Positions 25,112 through 36,386 of a stretch of 64,000 nt of DNA are shown here, piece after piece (position 1 is the stretch's first letter; every line of letters begins with the position of its first letter). The notes under the pieces are model-generated. The model was given only the letters and a program-made list of their open reading frames with translations. It was not told where the DNA came from and searched no databases. This DNA is from Agrocybe praecox (Eukaryota > Basidiomycota > Agaricomycetes > Agaricales > Agrocybaceae): the NCBI GenBank assembly GCA_964017145.1, contig OZ024851.1:744001-808000 (forward strand), given 5' to 3'. The translations under genes were made by a program, and so were the position numbers.

Positions 25112-25118
25112 TATAAAA
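25112..25118 (+). promoter_or_regulatory. TATA box of CE15 gene
   Basis: TATAAAA lies 44 bases before the ATG at 25162, at a usual spacing for a strongly regulated secreted-enzyme gene. Confidence 0.6.
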
Positions 25119-25161
25119 TGCCTTGGTTTTACGTAGAAAACCTTCAGGTCACTACCCAGTC

Positions 25162-26689
25162 ATGAACTTCGGCTTCAAGTATCTTCTCGCCTATCTCGTC
25201 GTCGCTCTCCCAGTGTTGGCTCAGTCCAGCTGTGGAACTCTCCCAGCGACGATCAACTTCAACGATGCTAAGCTTAGCAGCCCTTTCGTCTTCCTTAACG
25301 GCACAGCCGTCACCACCAGGGAGCAATTCGCCTGCCGTCAGCAAGAGATTAACGCTCTTTTCCAGAAATACGAGCTCGGTACACTTCCACCCAAGCCTTC
25401 CTCCGTCACTGGTTCAGTTTCAGGCAATACCATCTCCGTCACTGCGAGCAACGGCGGTACTTCCATCTCGTTTACCGCAACCATCACACCTCCGTCTGGA
25501 GTCTCCGGCAAGTACCCTGCCATTATTGCCATTGGTGGAATGAGTATTCCCAGTCAACCTGGTGTCGGTGTCATCACCTTCAACAACGACGACATTGCCC
25601 TTCAGAACGACGGAACCAGCCGAGGAAAGGGAAAATTCTACACTCTTTACGGCGCCAACCACTCCGCAGGTGCCATGATGGCCTGGGCATGGGGTATTGG
25701 TCGTATTATTGATATTCTCGAGTCAACCACCGGCCACAACATCGATACTACTCACCTCGGTGTCACTGGTTGTTCAAGAAACGGCAAGGGTGCTTTCATT
25801 GCTGCAGCTTTCGAGCCCCGTATTGCTCTCGGCCTCGTTCAAGAGTCAGGCTCAGGAGGTGCTGGATGCTGGCGTATTTCCAAAGCTATGCTTCAAGCCG
25901 GTGTTTCCACCCAGGATGCCGTCGAAATCGTCGGCGAGAACGTCTGGTTCTCCCCTAACTTCAACCAATACGTCAACAACCTTGCTCAGATCCCCTTCGA
26001 CCACCACATGCTCGCTGCACTCGTTGCTCCTCGTGGTCTTTTGATCATCGAGAACGACGGTATTGACTGGCTCGGCCCACAATCCGTATGGGGATGCCAG
26101 ACAACGGGCGCTAAAAACTACCAGGCACTCGGCATTAGTGACTCCATGGGAATCTCCATGGTCGGAAACCATGCACACTGCTCGATGCCTTCCTCCCAGA
26201 ACGGTGATGTGGCTGCATTCGTCAACAGATTCCTGAAAGCGCAATCCGGTATCAACACCAACATCATGCACACTGACGGCGCTAACAACGCTGGATTCGT
26301 CCCCGCCAACTGGATTACTTGGACCGTTCCGGACCTTACCGGAAACCTCCCCGCGGGTGGATCATCTTCAGCACCTGCTGGAACAACTACCGTACCAGTC
26401 ACATCAGCACCTACGACAACGCCTGCTACCGTCGCCCCAACAACAACAGCCCCTGCTTCGGGAGCTGTACAAGCAAAATACGGACAATGTGGAGGTATGT
26501 ACACACGTTAGTCTTTAACCTTTCCAAATATAACGAGACTTGCAGGAAACGGATGGACTGGACCAACTGTCTGCGCAAGTGGTTCAACTTGCCAAGCCGT
26601 TTCTCCTCCATGGTACTCTCAGGTAAATAATAATAATCGTCAGTCAGCCCTAGAAGAGGAATTGACCTATTCTTTTACAGTGCCTGTAG
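25162..26689 (+). CDS. 4-O-methyl-glucuronoyl methylesterase (CE15) with C-terminal CBM1
   Basis: Secreted esterase that hydrolyses ester links between glucuronoxylan 4-O-methylglucuronic acid and lignin alcohols. The ATG at 25162 precedes a typical signal peptide (LLAYLVVALPVLAQ). The catalytic domain (about residues 22-390) holds the CE15 nucleophile motif GCSRNGKGA, LVQESGSGGAGCWR with the conserved Glu, and NHAHCSMP with the catalytic His. A Thr/Pro/Ala-rich linker leads to a CBM1 cellulose-binding module (YGQCGG...NGWTGPTVC...STC...YSQCL). Two introns interrupt the CBM1: 26495-26545 and 26623-26680, leaving a last coding exon of only two codons plus the stop (26681-26689). Codon use is strongly C-ending, unlike nearby genes, suggesting high expression. 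It indicates a lignocellulose-degrading lifestyle. Confidence 0.95.
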
Positions 26690-28142
26690 AGTTATCGAGG
26701 TTGCTTTCTCAAGTCAGTTTAAGTGTAGTAGTACATACCGCAAAATCCAATGTAAAATCAATGTAAAATATGACGTGGACGATAACTATTTTTCACTACA
26801 TTTGTTCGTGGCAATTAGTAGCAATCAGAGTCATAAGAGTATACGCCGCGTCAGAATTGAAGTTTACACTATAACTGGAGCGAATGGAATGACCTTCTTT
26901 AAGATTTAAAAAAAAAACAGAGAAAGAATTGAGAAAGAAAGATAGTTTAAAATTGATTTCAAAGAAAGAATGGTCACGGCCGCCGCCAAACATAACGAGC
27001 ACGTGTACGTGACTAGTCGCACATTTTGTCACAGCCGGAGCCAACACCCGGCTCAAAACTTTGCTCGCAAAGCTTTCAATGACGACGAGACAAGCCGTTA
27101 ATAACCACGAACACTCTTTCTCTCCTCATGAAACCAGGAGCGATTTGCAAAACATGGCGAAAAATTGCTTGGTCAACACTATAACTCTGACAATAACCAG
27201 TTTCTCGCATCGTTGTGTTTTACTTGATGACTAGAAATGCCTGAGCCACCCATCTTGAAGTATTTCTGCGGAGCGATGACGTCGTTGATCACGTCAGGAC
27301 GCTCAAGTCGATTTCCAGATGTTGCTCAAAGATTAATTCGAACACCAATAATGAATCTCGAAAATCGGTGGGGAGCTCTAACCAACCTGGTTTTGGATGA
27401 AGTTACCGACGTCGCCAAACTTCTTCAAAGCATGCCTGGGCTCATATCCTGCTTTTTTTTTTTTGTTTTGAATGTAGTTAGCGTGGACATGCGTCCAACG
27501 AGCATCCATCCATATATTGTCCTAACGTTCTGTAGTAACTGACAATCACCTCAGACAGACCCGTTTTGTGATTCTCTACCTTTCCATTGGTGGGGTGTCC
27601 CACGTTTCTTTGGGTCGATGAAGGCAGACAGTATTTCATCCCAAAAGAAATTCTCCTGAACCTAATGGAACTTCAAAAGGCAGGGTTCGAATAGCATACG
27701 TTGCTGTGACAAAACATGGCAACTTCGATTTGTTTCATGGCCTAGGATGAGTCGCCGTTGCATTTTTCCATGTTCCAGATAAGTACCTATAGTGAATACT
27801 CCACAAATAATCTTATTTTACGCTCAATCCACGGCTTAAATGGTTATTTGCTGACTTTCGACCTGTTTTTGCATTTCGCATAAATAATACACATACATGG
27901 AAACCAGAGCACAAGAGACCAAAACACAGGAGTGCCAAGCGTGGAAGGTAATAGTACAGAAAGAACGAAATTATAGTACATATTTTGTTCGGATTTCTTT
28001 GTCGTTATCACAGCTCATCCGAGAAGGCTGAAAGACAAATCAACGTCGCCATGCTCTGACGACGTTCATGTGTGTCTCAGCACCCCTAGTCTGCGTGAGG
28101 CAAAAAATGATAGTAAAGAGTGTATGAGACACACCATGGGAA
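26690..28142. other. Intergenic; right part duplicated at 31.8-32.1 kb
   Basis: No supported gene. From about 27840 onward the sequence matches about 31825-32108, the 3' flank of the neighbouring zinc-finger paralogue, including a conserved hairpin (28042-28066). Confidence 0.5.
28042..28066. other. Conserved 3'-flank hairpin, copy A
   Basis: AACGTCG and CGACGTT form a perfect 7-bp stem with an 11-base loop. It lies about 80 bases beyond the stop of zinc-finger gene A and is identical in the copy-B flank. Confidence 0.5.
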
Positions 28143-31100
28143 TTATGCAATGAGCAATTTGTTGGAAAACCTGGCGGACAAACCGTCATAAAAGTTGATA
28201 ATTTCGCCTGCCTGAGCCAAGCCACACGTGAGGCTCTCCAGGTGTTGGACTAGAGCTGAAATCAGGGTGTATTCCCTCTGGCATTTAGGACATTTAAATT
28301 CCTTGTCGTCATGAGCGGCTGAGTTCAAATGTGAATTGAGGCCAGCCAGCGACAAGAAGCCTTTCGGACACAGGAAACATTTAAATTCACTCCCATTCCA
28401 AGTGTTTGACGTCGCTTGGTGTACTGTTATCGGTGCTGGAGGTTCAATAGGTCCAGTAATCTGCTTCACAGTAATCTGGGGAACGACATCCAAAGCTTTG
28501 ACGGCAGAGGTTATGTGGTGACGTGTAAAATTTGGATGACACCCTGACTCAAGATGGTGTGCCACTGCGGATGGCTTGCCGAATGATGCTGGGCATATCA
28601 AACAGGTAAAAGGACGTTCCTGCGATGCGGCGACAGCTTTTCCGACTCTTCTAGAAGCGCCGTTGCTGAGCTATGTTATAGGAAAATCATGAGTAAGTAG
28701 GCTTGATACGCATAGATGAGAACTGACGTTGTTGGGAGTACCATCAGGGTTTATATGATGCTTCTTTGCTTGATGCTAAAATGACGGCGGATGTAAGTAT
28801 GTGGCATCAATGAGTAAAGACAGTGCACTTGCTCTTTCCAGCTTTGAACGAGTACTAAATACCAGGTCGCATAGAGAGCATTTCCATGTCGAATGAGACT
28901 CCGCTTCAGATACTACATGCAGTTTGAGTGCCCTCTTATTTCCAAATTCTTTGCCACAAATGCTGCATGGGAAGGATGGCTTCCGGGCTATAACTTCGAT
29001 TGAGCCTGGATGTATTTTTTCCCGGTGCTGCAAATTTTTTAGGGGGATGTTCTTGGATATAGGTTTGGAACATACCATATCAAAGATGTTTTCCGTAAAG
29101 AATGAGCGTTTACAGGTAGAACATTCAAAAAACCAATGTGAGCTGGGGATTGAGTTCATATGATCCTCCAGGGACTTTTCCCGCTTGAATTCCTTTCCGC
29201 AAATTTCGCACTTGAAGACATTTAGCTGCTGTTTTAAGGGTACGATGCTCTCCGTTTGAGGACATTTCTCAAACTGAGTGCGATCGGAAAAAGAGCCGGC
29301 GTGCCCTTTCTTGCGTTGATGCTAAGAATCTTGTCAGAATTCTATTCAATATATGGTTTCGCAGACTGCACCTTCTCCAAGAGTTCCTGAGTTGGGAATG
29401 GGCGCGCACACCCAAGACACACAATGCAATTAATGTGAGCAACGATAGTAGCATTTGAATGTTTCTCTAATTCGATGTTGCTTCCAAAATCTTCACCGCA
29501 ACGTGCACAATTGAACAAATTCGGTTGGCAATCAACTGGTTGAGGGGAATCTGGTGGGGCATTCTGAGAGGGAACGAGTTCCCATTCCTCGACACCGGAG
29601 GCTGGTGTTTGAACATGTTCAGAATGCGATATACGTTCCGAAGGCGGAGTAAGGCTTCCAACAGTTCCATATGAAGTTACACCCGAGCTAAGATTTTCCC
29701 ATGAATCAGAAGCTTCTGCTTCGGCGTTATCATGGCTTTCAGCGACAGGGCTCAGAGGTAAGCGATGGAAGGACAAGTCATGCTAGATACATTATAAATC
29801 AAAGACTTATCTGTGTAAATTAGAGACATAGATGCTTACATCTCTGAGCAACTTTTCGGTGACAAATACGTCCTGACACACTGAGCATTTCCAGTCTCCA
29901 GCTTCTGGTCCACCGTGCGCATCGAGCGTGTGAGTAGTTAGTGACGATAAACTTTTGAATTTTTTGTCACATTGCGTGCAATCCCGTATTTTCTTTGGCT
30001 TTGACTTGACCTTTGTGGTTGTATGCTATAGAGAGATAAATAACCAGTGAGCAATGACAGTAGGTTGGAAAGAAAAAGGAATCACCTCGATTGCAGGTCT
30101 ATTGGACAGGATCGGGCATTCTTTCCTTTCGTGCTAATTTTTGCGTCAGTCTCATCAATGTGAAACGACAAATCATGTCAATTACGCGGCGGAGTCTTTT
30201 CGCAGTTAGAAACTCTGCAGGGCATTTGGAGCATTTGACGGGGGTGGTGTGACCTGCCTGGTGCTGGGATAACAGTTAGATCGCAGTTCTCCAGTGATAT
30301 CGACCCGCCTACTTCTTGCTGCCTCTGTAGATTGGGTAATATGGCGGAACATACATCACATTTAAAAATGGGGCGTCGCTGCGGTTCAGAACCTGCAATG
30401 GTTGTATTATTTGGCTCCTAACAGGTTTCGATGTTGAAATGGATATCGTATAATTAGGTCAATGAAAGGATTTGACTTACTGTGACTATCGTCAAGCCCA
30501 CGAGATCAGACGCAATAGCTTCGGAATCGCTAGCGCAATTATCTCTATGTGCGGTCTATAAAGGTAAATTGACATCCGAAATGGTTGAAGGGGAAGACCA
30601 GCTTACTGCATTTGTAGAGTCTTGACCGAGAACTTTGAGATTGTGACCTTGAGCTTCCTCGTGCTAAGAAACTCGTCAGAGATGATTAATGTGTATCTTT
30701 AAATCGTCTATATACTTTTCGCAATCCTTTGGAATCCATAAAGCAGCAAGGACATTCGATGCACTTATAACGGTAATAATGTATTGGATGATGCTGAAAG
30801 AAATGATTTGATCTTCAATTATTACAACTCGAATGCTCATTTGACTGACTTTTATGAGACCCTCAACTGTAGGAAATTCAATGGAGCATTCCGGGCATTT
30901 CCAAAGGGCCTTCGTGGTTCCAGCAGGGTCATCATTGGCCACGTTGGAGACTTGCGCATTTGCAGACTGATCTCCAGCTTGGATAGGAAGAGTTGGGCGC
31001 TCAGGAACTGGCCGATCATGACTGCCCATGTGCTGAAGATTAATAGTAAGGCATAATGCACAACGATACAGCCAACGTCAACGAACAAGTTCCAAATCTA

Positions 31101-31233
31101 TCAGCAAATTGTAGGTCATACTACAACTGCCACATTTATAGTGGAAGTAAGCATGGTGGTTCGCGATGCAATGCGATTTCAATTCCTCGAAGGTACCAAA
31201 GATTTTCTTGCAAGATTTAGTTAGGCAATGCAT
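28143..31233 (-). CDS. C2H2 zinc-finger protein A (tandem paralogue)
   Basis: Likely nuclear nucleic-acid-binding protein with many C2H2 fingers; targets unknown. ATG at 31233 starts MHCLTKSCKKIFG. About a dozen short exons follow. Nine fingers of the form C-x2-C-x12-[intron]-H-x3-5-H/C have an intron exactly before the first His, for example CPECSIEFPTVEGLIK|H, CSVCQDVFVTEKLLRD|H, CLGCARPFPTQELLEK|H and CSLCDLVFSTRSKLER|H. Between them lie continuous fingers with wider His spacing (CSICGKEFGNKRALKLH) and a Ser/Pro-rich linker (about 29560-29760). The C-terminal exon (28143-28601) ends in a finger pair and NKLLIA. One intron (28776-28832) has a GC donor (GCAAGT). The paralogue at 32109-34411 is shorter and has five such split fingers. 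An extra intron (about 28675-28735) is present only here. Confidence 0.8.
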
Positions 31234-31479
31234 ACCGATTGTGGGCGGGGAAGAAAGAAAGGACTCACCTGGACACTGTATTCATACACGCCTCACCCGC
31301 GTTCCCACCTGAACTAATTACATTTCCAGATAGAAACGTCCAAGTGAATCGCCGCTTTTGAAAGGTTACATACATCTCATACGGCCGGAAGATTAGAGAA
31401 CCTGACGATGTTACTGTGCGTCGGGTGTTCAAATGTAGTTGTCGGAATGTTTTCTGAAATTGAACATATTTAAAGGGAC
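31234..31479. other. Upstream region of zinc-finger gene A
   Basis: No coding content supported; presumed promoter of the minus-strand gene, directly abutting the ATP19 5' fragment. Confidence 0.4.
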
Positions 31480-31640
31480 GAAATAGCCATAGACGGAAAA
31501 TCCCGGGAGAATTCAACGTCACAAAATCGTCCTCTTCACCATGATCGTCCAGTGACCGCAGCGAACTCGAGCCTTTTTCATCATGTCCTACTATGTGTTT
31601 TCTTGCATTTATATATTGAATACCTCTAATTTCTCCTCTA
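31480..31640 (+). pseudogene. Truncated ATP19 5' fragment (promoter and first coding exon)
   Basis: This stretch aligns with about 35240-35360 upstream of and into the real ATP19. Shared features are CCATAGACGGAAA, TCCCGGG, CGTCACAAAATC, TCCTCTTCACC, and ATGTCCTA (start codon and 8-nt first exon, here about 31582-31589). The donor GTACGT of the intact gene is CTATGT here, so it cannot splice, and exons 2-4 are absent. It is the remnant of a tandem duplication of the divergent zinc-finger/ATP19 pair. Confidence 0.7.
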
Positions 31641-32006
31641 ATTCTTCCACAAATCTCGGTCTTAAAACCCTTCTGTCTACTCGTTTTCTAATTTCTATCG
31701 ACCTGGAATGCTTCTGTCGTCGCGCACAACCGGACTGACAATATGACAATAAATGCGATAATTTCAACCACATATCATGTCTGTATAAAACCAACTATTC
31801 ATAATCTTGATTTACGTTCAATTCGCTGCTTAAAATGGTTCCTAACTGATTTTCGGCCTGTTTTGCAAGAGACCAAAACACGGGTGAACGTAGAAGTTGG
31901 TCGAAGTAATATGTAATAGTACACGCAGAACGAATTTAATGTACACATTTCAGTCAAATTTCTTTATCGTTATCACAGCTTATCCAAGAAGGCTGAAAGA
32001 CAAATC

Positions 32007-32031
32007 AACGTCGCCATGCTCTGACGACGTT
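32007..32031. other. Conserved 3'-flank hairpin, copy B
   Basis: The same 7-bp stem and 11-base loop as at 28042-28066, about 80 bases beyond the stop of zinc-finger gene B. Confidence 0.5.
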
Positions 32032-32108
32032 CATGTGTATCTCAGCACCCCTAGTCTAGGTGAGGCAAAAAACATCAGTGAAGAGTATATGAGACGCACC
32101 ATAAATTA

Positions 32109-34411
32109 TTACGCGATGAGCAGCCTGTTGGAAAACTTGGCGGACAGACCGTCGTAAAAGTTGATGATTTCCCCTGCCTGGGTTAAGCCACACGTCCTGC
32201 TCTCCAGGTGTTGGACGAGAGCTGAAATGAGGATGAATTTGTGCTTGCACTTCGGACACTTGAATTCCTTGTCGTCATGTGCTGCCGAGTTCAAGTGAGA
32301 ATTTAGGCCACCCAGCAACGCAAAGCCCTTGTGACACAAGAAACATTTAAATTTACTGCCGTTCCAAGTGCTTGACGTAGCTGTGTGGGCCGCTATTGGT
32401 TTTGGAGGTGGAACAGGTCCGGTGATCTGCTTCACTGTAATTTGAGGAACGATACCCAAAGCTTTGACTGCAGATGTTATGTGGTGGCGGGTGAAGTCTG
32501 AATGACACCCTGACTCAAGGTGGTGCGCCACAGCAGAAGGCTTGGAAAATGACGACGGACATATCAAACAGCCAAAAGTGCGCCCTTCTTCTTTAGTTGC
32601 GGTAGTGGCGGGTACGCCTCTGACGGGAGTACCACCAGGGTTGATACGATGCTTCTTTTGTTGATGCTAAAATGATGGTGAATATAAGCATGCGCTCAGA
32701 TCGATAACGATTGAAAGGTAGGACACTGACCTGCTCGAGCTGTAGACGGGCAATAAACACCCGGTCACATACAGAGCACTTCCATGTAGAATGGGACTGC
32801 GCTTCAGATAGTATATGGGACTTCAAAGCTTTCTTTTTCTCAAACTCCTTGCCACAAATATCGCAAACGAAACTTGGCTTGCGAGAAATGACTTCGATAC
32901 GCGTTCCAGAGTGACTACTCTTCCGGTGCTAAAGAACACTTCAGAATATTTCTTGGACACATTCCAAATTGACAAACTTACTGCGTTCAATTTTTCCTGG
33001 GTCAGATATGCTGCCTTGCAAGAAGAACATTTGAATATTTTATGCGTTTTTGCTCCAGACTTCTCGTGATCTGACAGAGCACTTTTGTTTGCCATTTTTT
33101 TGCCACAAATTCTGCATTTGAGCGATGGTTGTTCAAGTAGGGTTTGACGGGGAATGAGAATTTTAGGTCCTTGTTGCACATTTACATTCGAAGGTGAAAC
33201 TACGTTGTGGATTTCTTTGGGGAGGTGTTTTTTTACACGATGCTAATACAAATGTATATTAGTGCATGGGCAAACGACTTAAGGATATTCATCAAATACC
33301 TTGCTAAGAAGTTCGGGCGTGAGAAACTTGCGTGGGCAGGAAGAGCATCGAAAAAAACAATGTGCGTTTGTCGAAGAGTCTAAATGATCCTTCAAGCCTG
33401 ACGGAGTTCCGAGTTCTTTACCGCAAAGTGGACATATCAGTCCACTATTGGATGCTGAGGACAGGTGGTCATCGGCAGTGTCCAGAGTTACAGCCGCCAG
33501 GTTCGTATCAAAGAAACCGCCCTCAACCGAGATTTTTTCAGCCCCTGCATTATGTACATCGCTTGAAGATTCATCGAAGCTATGCGTCCGTTGTTGATGC
33601 TAAAAGTTTTGTTAAATGAAAAGGGAAGTACAGCTGGAAATCGTTGAGAAACATACCTTTTCGAGGCCATGTTTGGTTGGATAGGAGCGAGGACATAATG
33701 GACACGTCCATATAAAAAAACCCTTGATTACGATGTTGAAGCGTTCTGGTACCTCAGGACTTAAGATAGCTATTTCCCCGGCAATCTCATTTGTTAGAGG
33801 TACAGGACTGACACTTGTTAGCCGTGAGATTGGTTGGGGTGAGACGACATCCCAGTCGCCAACGATTGAACCATTTTCAGTGGCAGTGGGAGGGTTAATA
33901 CTCGGTATGGGAGATAACGGAGGACTAAGGCTTCCGATCGTCCCATAAGAGGATATTCCAGAGGACATGCTTTCATAACCATCGACAGAAATCTCTTCGC
34001 TAACGTTGACAACACGTTCAAGAGATACATTGGCGAGTGCATTCTAGAGGCACCGTTAGTTTACATGAATATTGATTAAAGAGTAGCTATAGCGCAACGT
34101 ACATCTTCAAAATTGCCTGGAATAGATCCGCTGATAGACGTGGGTGCTACCTCTTCCACAGCTGAATAATCAACCTCGACAGGGAGCGAATCACCAGGGA
34201 AATCATGGATCTTCATATGCTAGGATACACAGGTTAAATAGTGTCTGGGTCCATTGTGGGCACAACGAACCTGGTCAAGATCCGCTAGCTTTTGGTACGA
34301 TTCTTCACAACCCCCGCACTTGAAAAGGAAGTATGAATGCTGCCTGACACGACAATGGGTCTTCAGCTCTTGGAAAGTTGGAAACTTTTCTGCGCAAGAC
34401 TGGCAAGACAT
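32109..34411 (-). CDS. C2H2 zinc-finger protein B (tandem paralogue)
   Basis: Paralogue of the gene at 28143-31233. ATG at 34411 (MSCQSCAEKFPTF) is preferred because the upstream part of that frame is hydrophobic and unlike gene A. The spliced model has seven exons; five fingers are split by an intron immediately before the first His (CGGCEESYQKLADLDQ|H, CPLCPRSYPTKHGLEK|H, CSSCPRKFLTPELLSK|H, CSSCKAAYLTQEKLNA|H, CSVCDRVFIARLQLEQ|H). Continuous fingers alternate with them (CRICGKKMANKSALSDH, CDICGKEFEKKKALKSH). A Ser/Pro-rich acidic linker (SSGISSYGTIGSL) matches SSGVTSYGTVGSL of gene A. The last exon (CLICPSSFSKPSAVAHH to NRLLIA) is the most conserved part between the paralogues. Function is presumed nuclear; no effector domain is recognised. 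Confidence 0.82.
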
Positions 34412-35328
34412 TGATAAGGGTGAGAGAGGGAAGGTGGAACTGAGGGAAGGGAATACGCACGAAGGATATATATACCAAAGACGCAGATTACCCAATCTTC
34501 CCACCACAACTAAGTATATAGAGTAGTTCTAATTGAAGGAAGAGCCCTATAGTCAGAAGGCGGTCCATATGACCTTTTTTTTATGGCATGTACAACACGG
34601 AGTTGCCCATCAAAGGTAATGCATTTGATGTGGCAACAGCGATAATAATAAAAACGCACAGCGGACAAAGCACCTAGTCCGTTCTTGATAAACAGCAGGA
34701 CTCTCAATTCTTAAAACAGAACATTGTACGACCACGACGATTATACTATATCGGTGGTTTAAAGATTAATTCCTGGTGGGGGTTTTGAACACTGAACCCC
34801 TTGCTCCTGTAGAAAGATGTTTGGTACGACGAAAAGAGAGAGGTTGGCCTACACGTAATTAGCCTTTCTCCATAGAAATGTCGTCTGCAAGCGCGTACAT
34901 GATTTATCTATGATGTGTATTCTGACGGGCCCGAGTCGAAAGAAAATAGTGAGAAGTTGGATGTTTGCCGGACTGTGTCTTCATACAGTCATGAGCCATA
35001 GTGCCACAGTCACACAAAGAGTGCCACGGGTGCTTTTAATCCATAAGAATGGGTACCCGGGAACAAGCAGATTCTCTGATAGATAACGGAGAGCAAGGGG
35101 TATACCAGTAAGGTCTGGTAAGGTTCAACACTGTTCAACATCTAAGCGACGCGCTCGGCGTCTCATGGCGGACCTCGAAAATTTGATTGAGCGCCCCCAT
35201 TGATGATTTATCTGAGTTTGTATCGTCTATCGGGCCGGAATGTCCATAGACGGAAAGTCCCGGGTCATTTGCACGTCACAAAATCATCCTCTTCACCGCC
35301 GTCGACAGTGAACTCGAACCTCTCCATC
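34412..35328. other. Divergent promoter region between zinc-finger B and ATP19
   Basis: No gene supported. The two flanking genes are transcribed away from each other, so this about 0.9-kb region holds both promoters. Its right 90 bases are the part copied to 31480-31580. Confidence 0.5.
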
Positions 35329-35901
35329 ATGTCCTAGTACGTGTTTTATTATTATCAATTGCTTGAAATATCTCTAAAGTACTCTGTCATTTACTCCTGG
35401 CGTCATGCAAACCTGTCACCGACTTTCAACGTCTCCTCCAATTTGCGTGGACCTCTATTCTCCTACTCAACTCTCGAACGAATAATTTGGACTGAAATGT
35501 AACCCCTGACAAAAATCATACTCTCAAATAGCCAACTCTTCGGCCGTGCCATTAAAAACGAGTACCTTGCCCTCGGTACATTCGGAATCACCTTTGGGAG
35601 TGCATACCTCGCTACTCGTGGTGGAAGCTCCGCTGCACAGGCAAAGCCTACGACTGTTGAGCAGGCAAAGCAGAGCGTCCCTGTTAACGCTGCTTCTTCG
35701 TGAGTCGTCGAATCTGTTACGATGGTTGTATTATATTTCTAAAGATATCTAATTGTTTCGCCTTGCGCGTATCCAGAGAGGAGGAGCAATTGTAGGTCAA
35801 CGTTATGTATGAAGGGGGAGAAATGCTGATTTATTGTATATAGCATCTTGAACTTCATCAAGGAAGCCGAGAAGGAGAGCCAAGCTACAGCTTCCCATTA
35901 G
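35329..35901 (+). CDS. ATP19: ATP synthase subunit k (Atp19-like), small mitochondrial protein
   Basis: Four-exon gene for an about 82-residue inner-membrane protein associated with F1Fo-ATP synthase dimers. Exons: 35329-35336 (8 nt), 35532-35699, 35777-35791 (15 nt) and 35844-35901. The product begins MSYQLFGRAIKNEYLALG, followed by a single membrane segment (TFGITFGSAYLATRGG) and, after an Ala/Gln-rich stretch, EEEQFILNFIKEAEKES. The fungal Atp19 pattern of 'GKAI..hqLAiGTlG' and a C-terminal 'EEkFI..fl' fits well. Each open frame alone is too short to be noticed, but all splice phases agree. A truncated duplicate of its 5' end is at 31480-31640. Assignment is by motif and size; confidence is good but not complete. 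Confidence 0.8.
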
Positions 35902-36386
35902 GTGTACGGAGATGGTGTACAGTCAGGCGGAAACTTAACAAGTGCAGGGGCAGAGGGAGAGCGAAATACGCCCTTAGAATCACCAACGATAATGTCTGGT
36001 CGCTCTCAATCCATTTTCAAAAGATAGAATTTCCATTTCCATATACCTGGCCAAAATTTAAAAACCGGTCGCGCCTCAAGCTTCAAGCCTCAGTTCTGGT
36101 GCATTCTAAGGAGCGACCGCTTAATTTGAATTCGCCTGAATGCAGCATACTGCTAAATAGCTTTTAAGAGTTCACTAGCCTCTAGTAGGTGCAAAATCAT
36201 TGGACGCGTAAAATAGGCTGTAGTCAAGGACGGAGTCAGTTCAGCCGGCCATCAGGGGTTTTTAAATATATCTTTACTTTTACAGTAACCTTCATGTCGA
36301 CGACAGCAATTTCTGACTAACGACCCTGGGATATCACTTACGACGTTTGGGACTGTAGCCAATATCGGACGCACAGTACTGTCAGC
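35902..36386. other. Intergenic ATP19 to DUF4048-like gene
   Basis: Nothing supported beyond untranslated and promoter sequence. Confidence 0.4.

Larger units (their letters stand above)
27840..31640. repeat. Tandem segmental duplication, left unit
   Basis: The left unit (3' flank + zinc-finger A + ATP19 5' fragment) is repeated as the right unit at about 31825-35360 (3' flank + zinc-finger B + ATP19). Similarity is highest in the 3' flank and the C-terminal exons, and weak in the middle exons where finger number differs. Confidence 0.7.
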
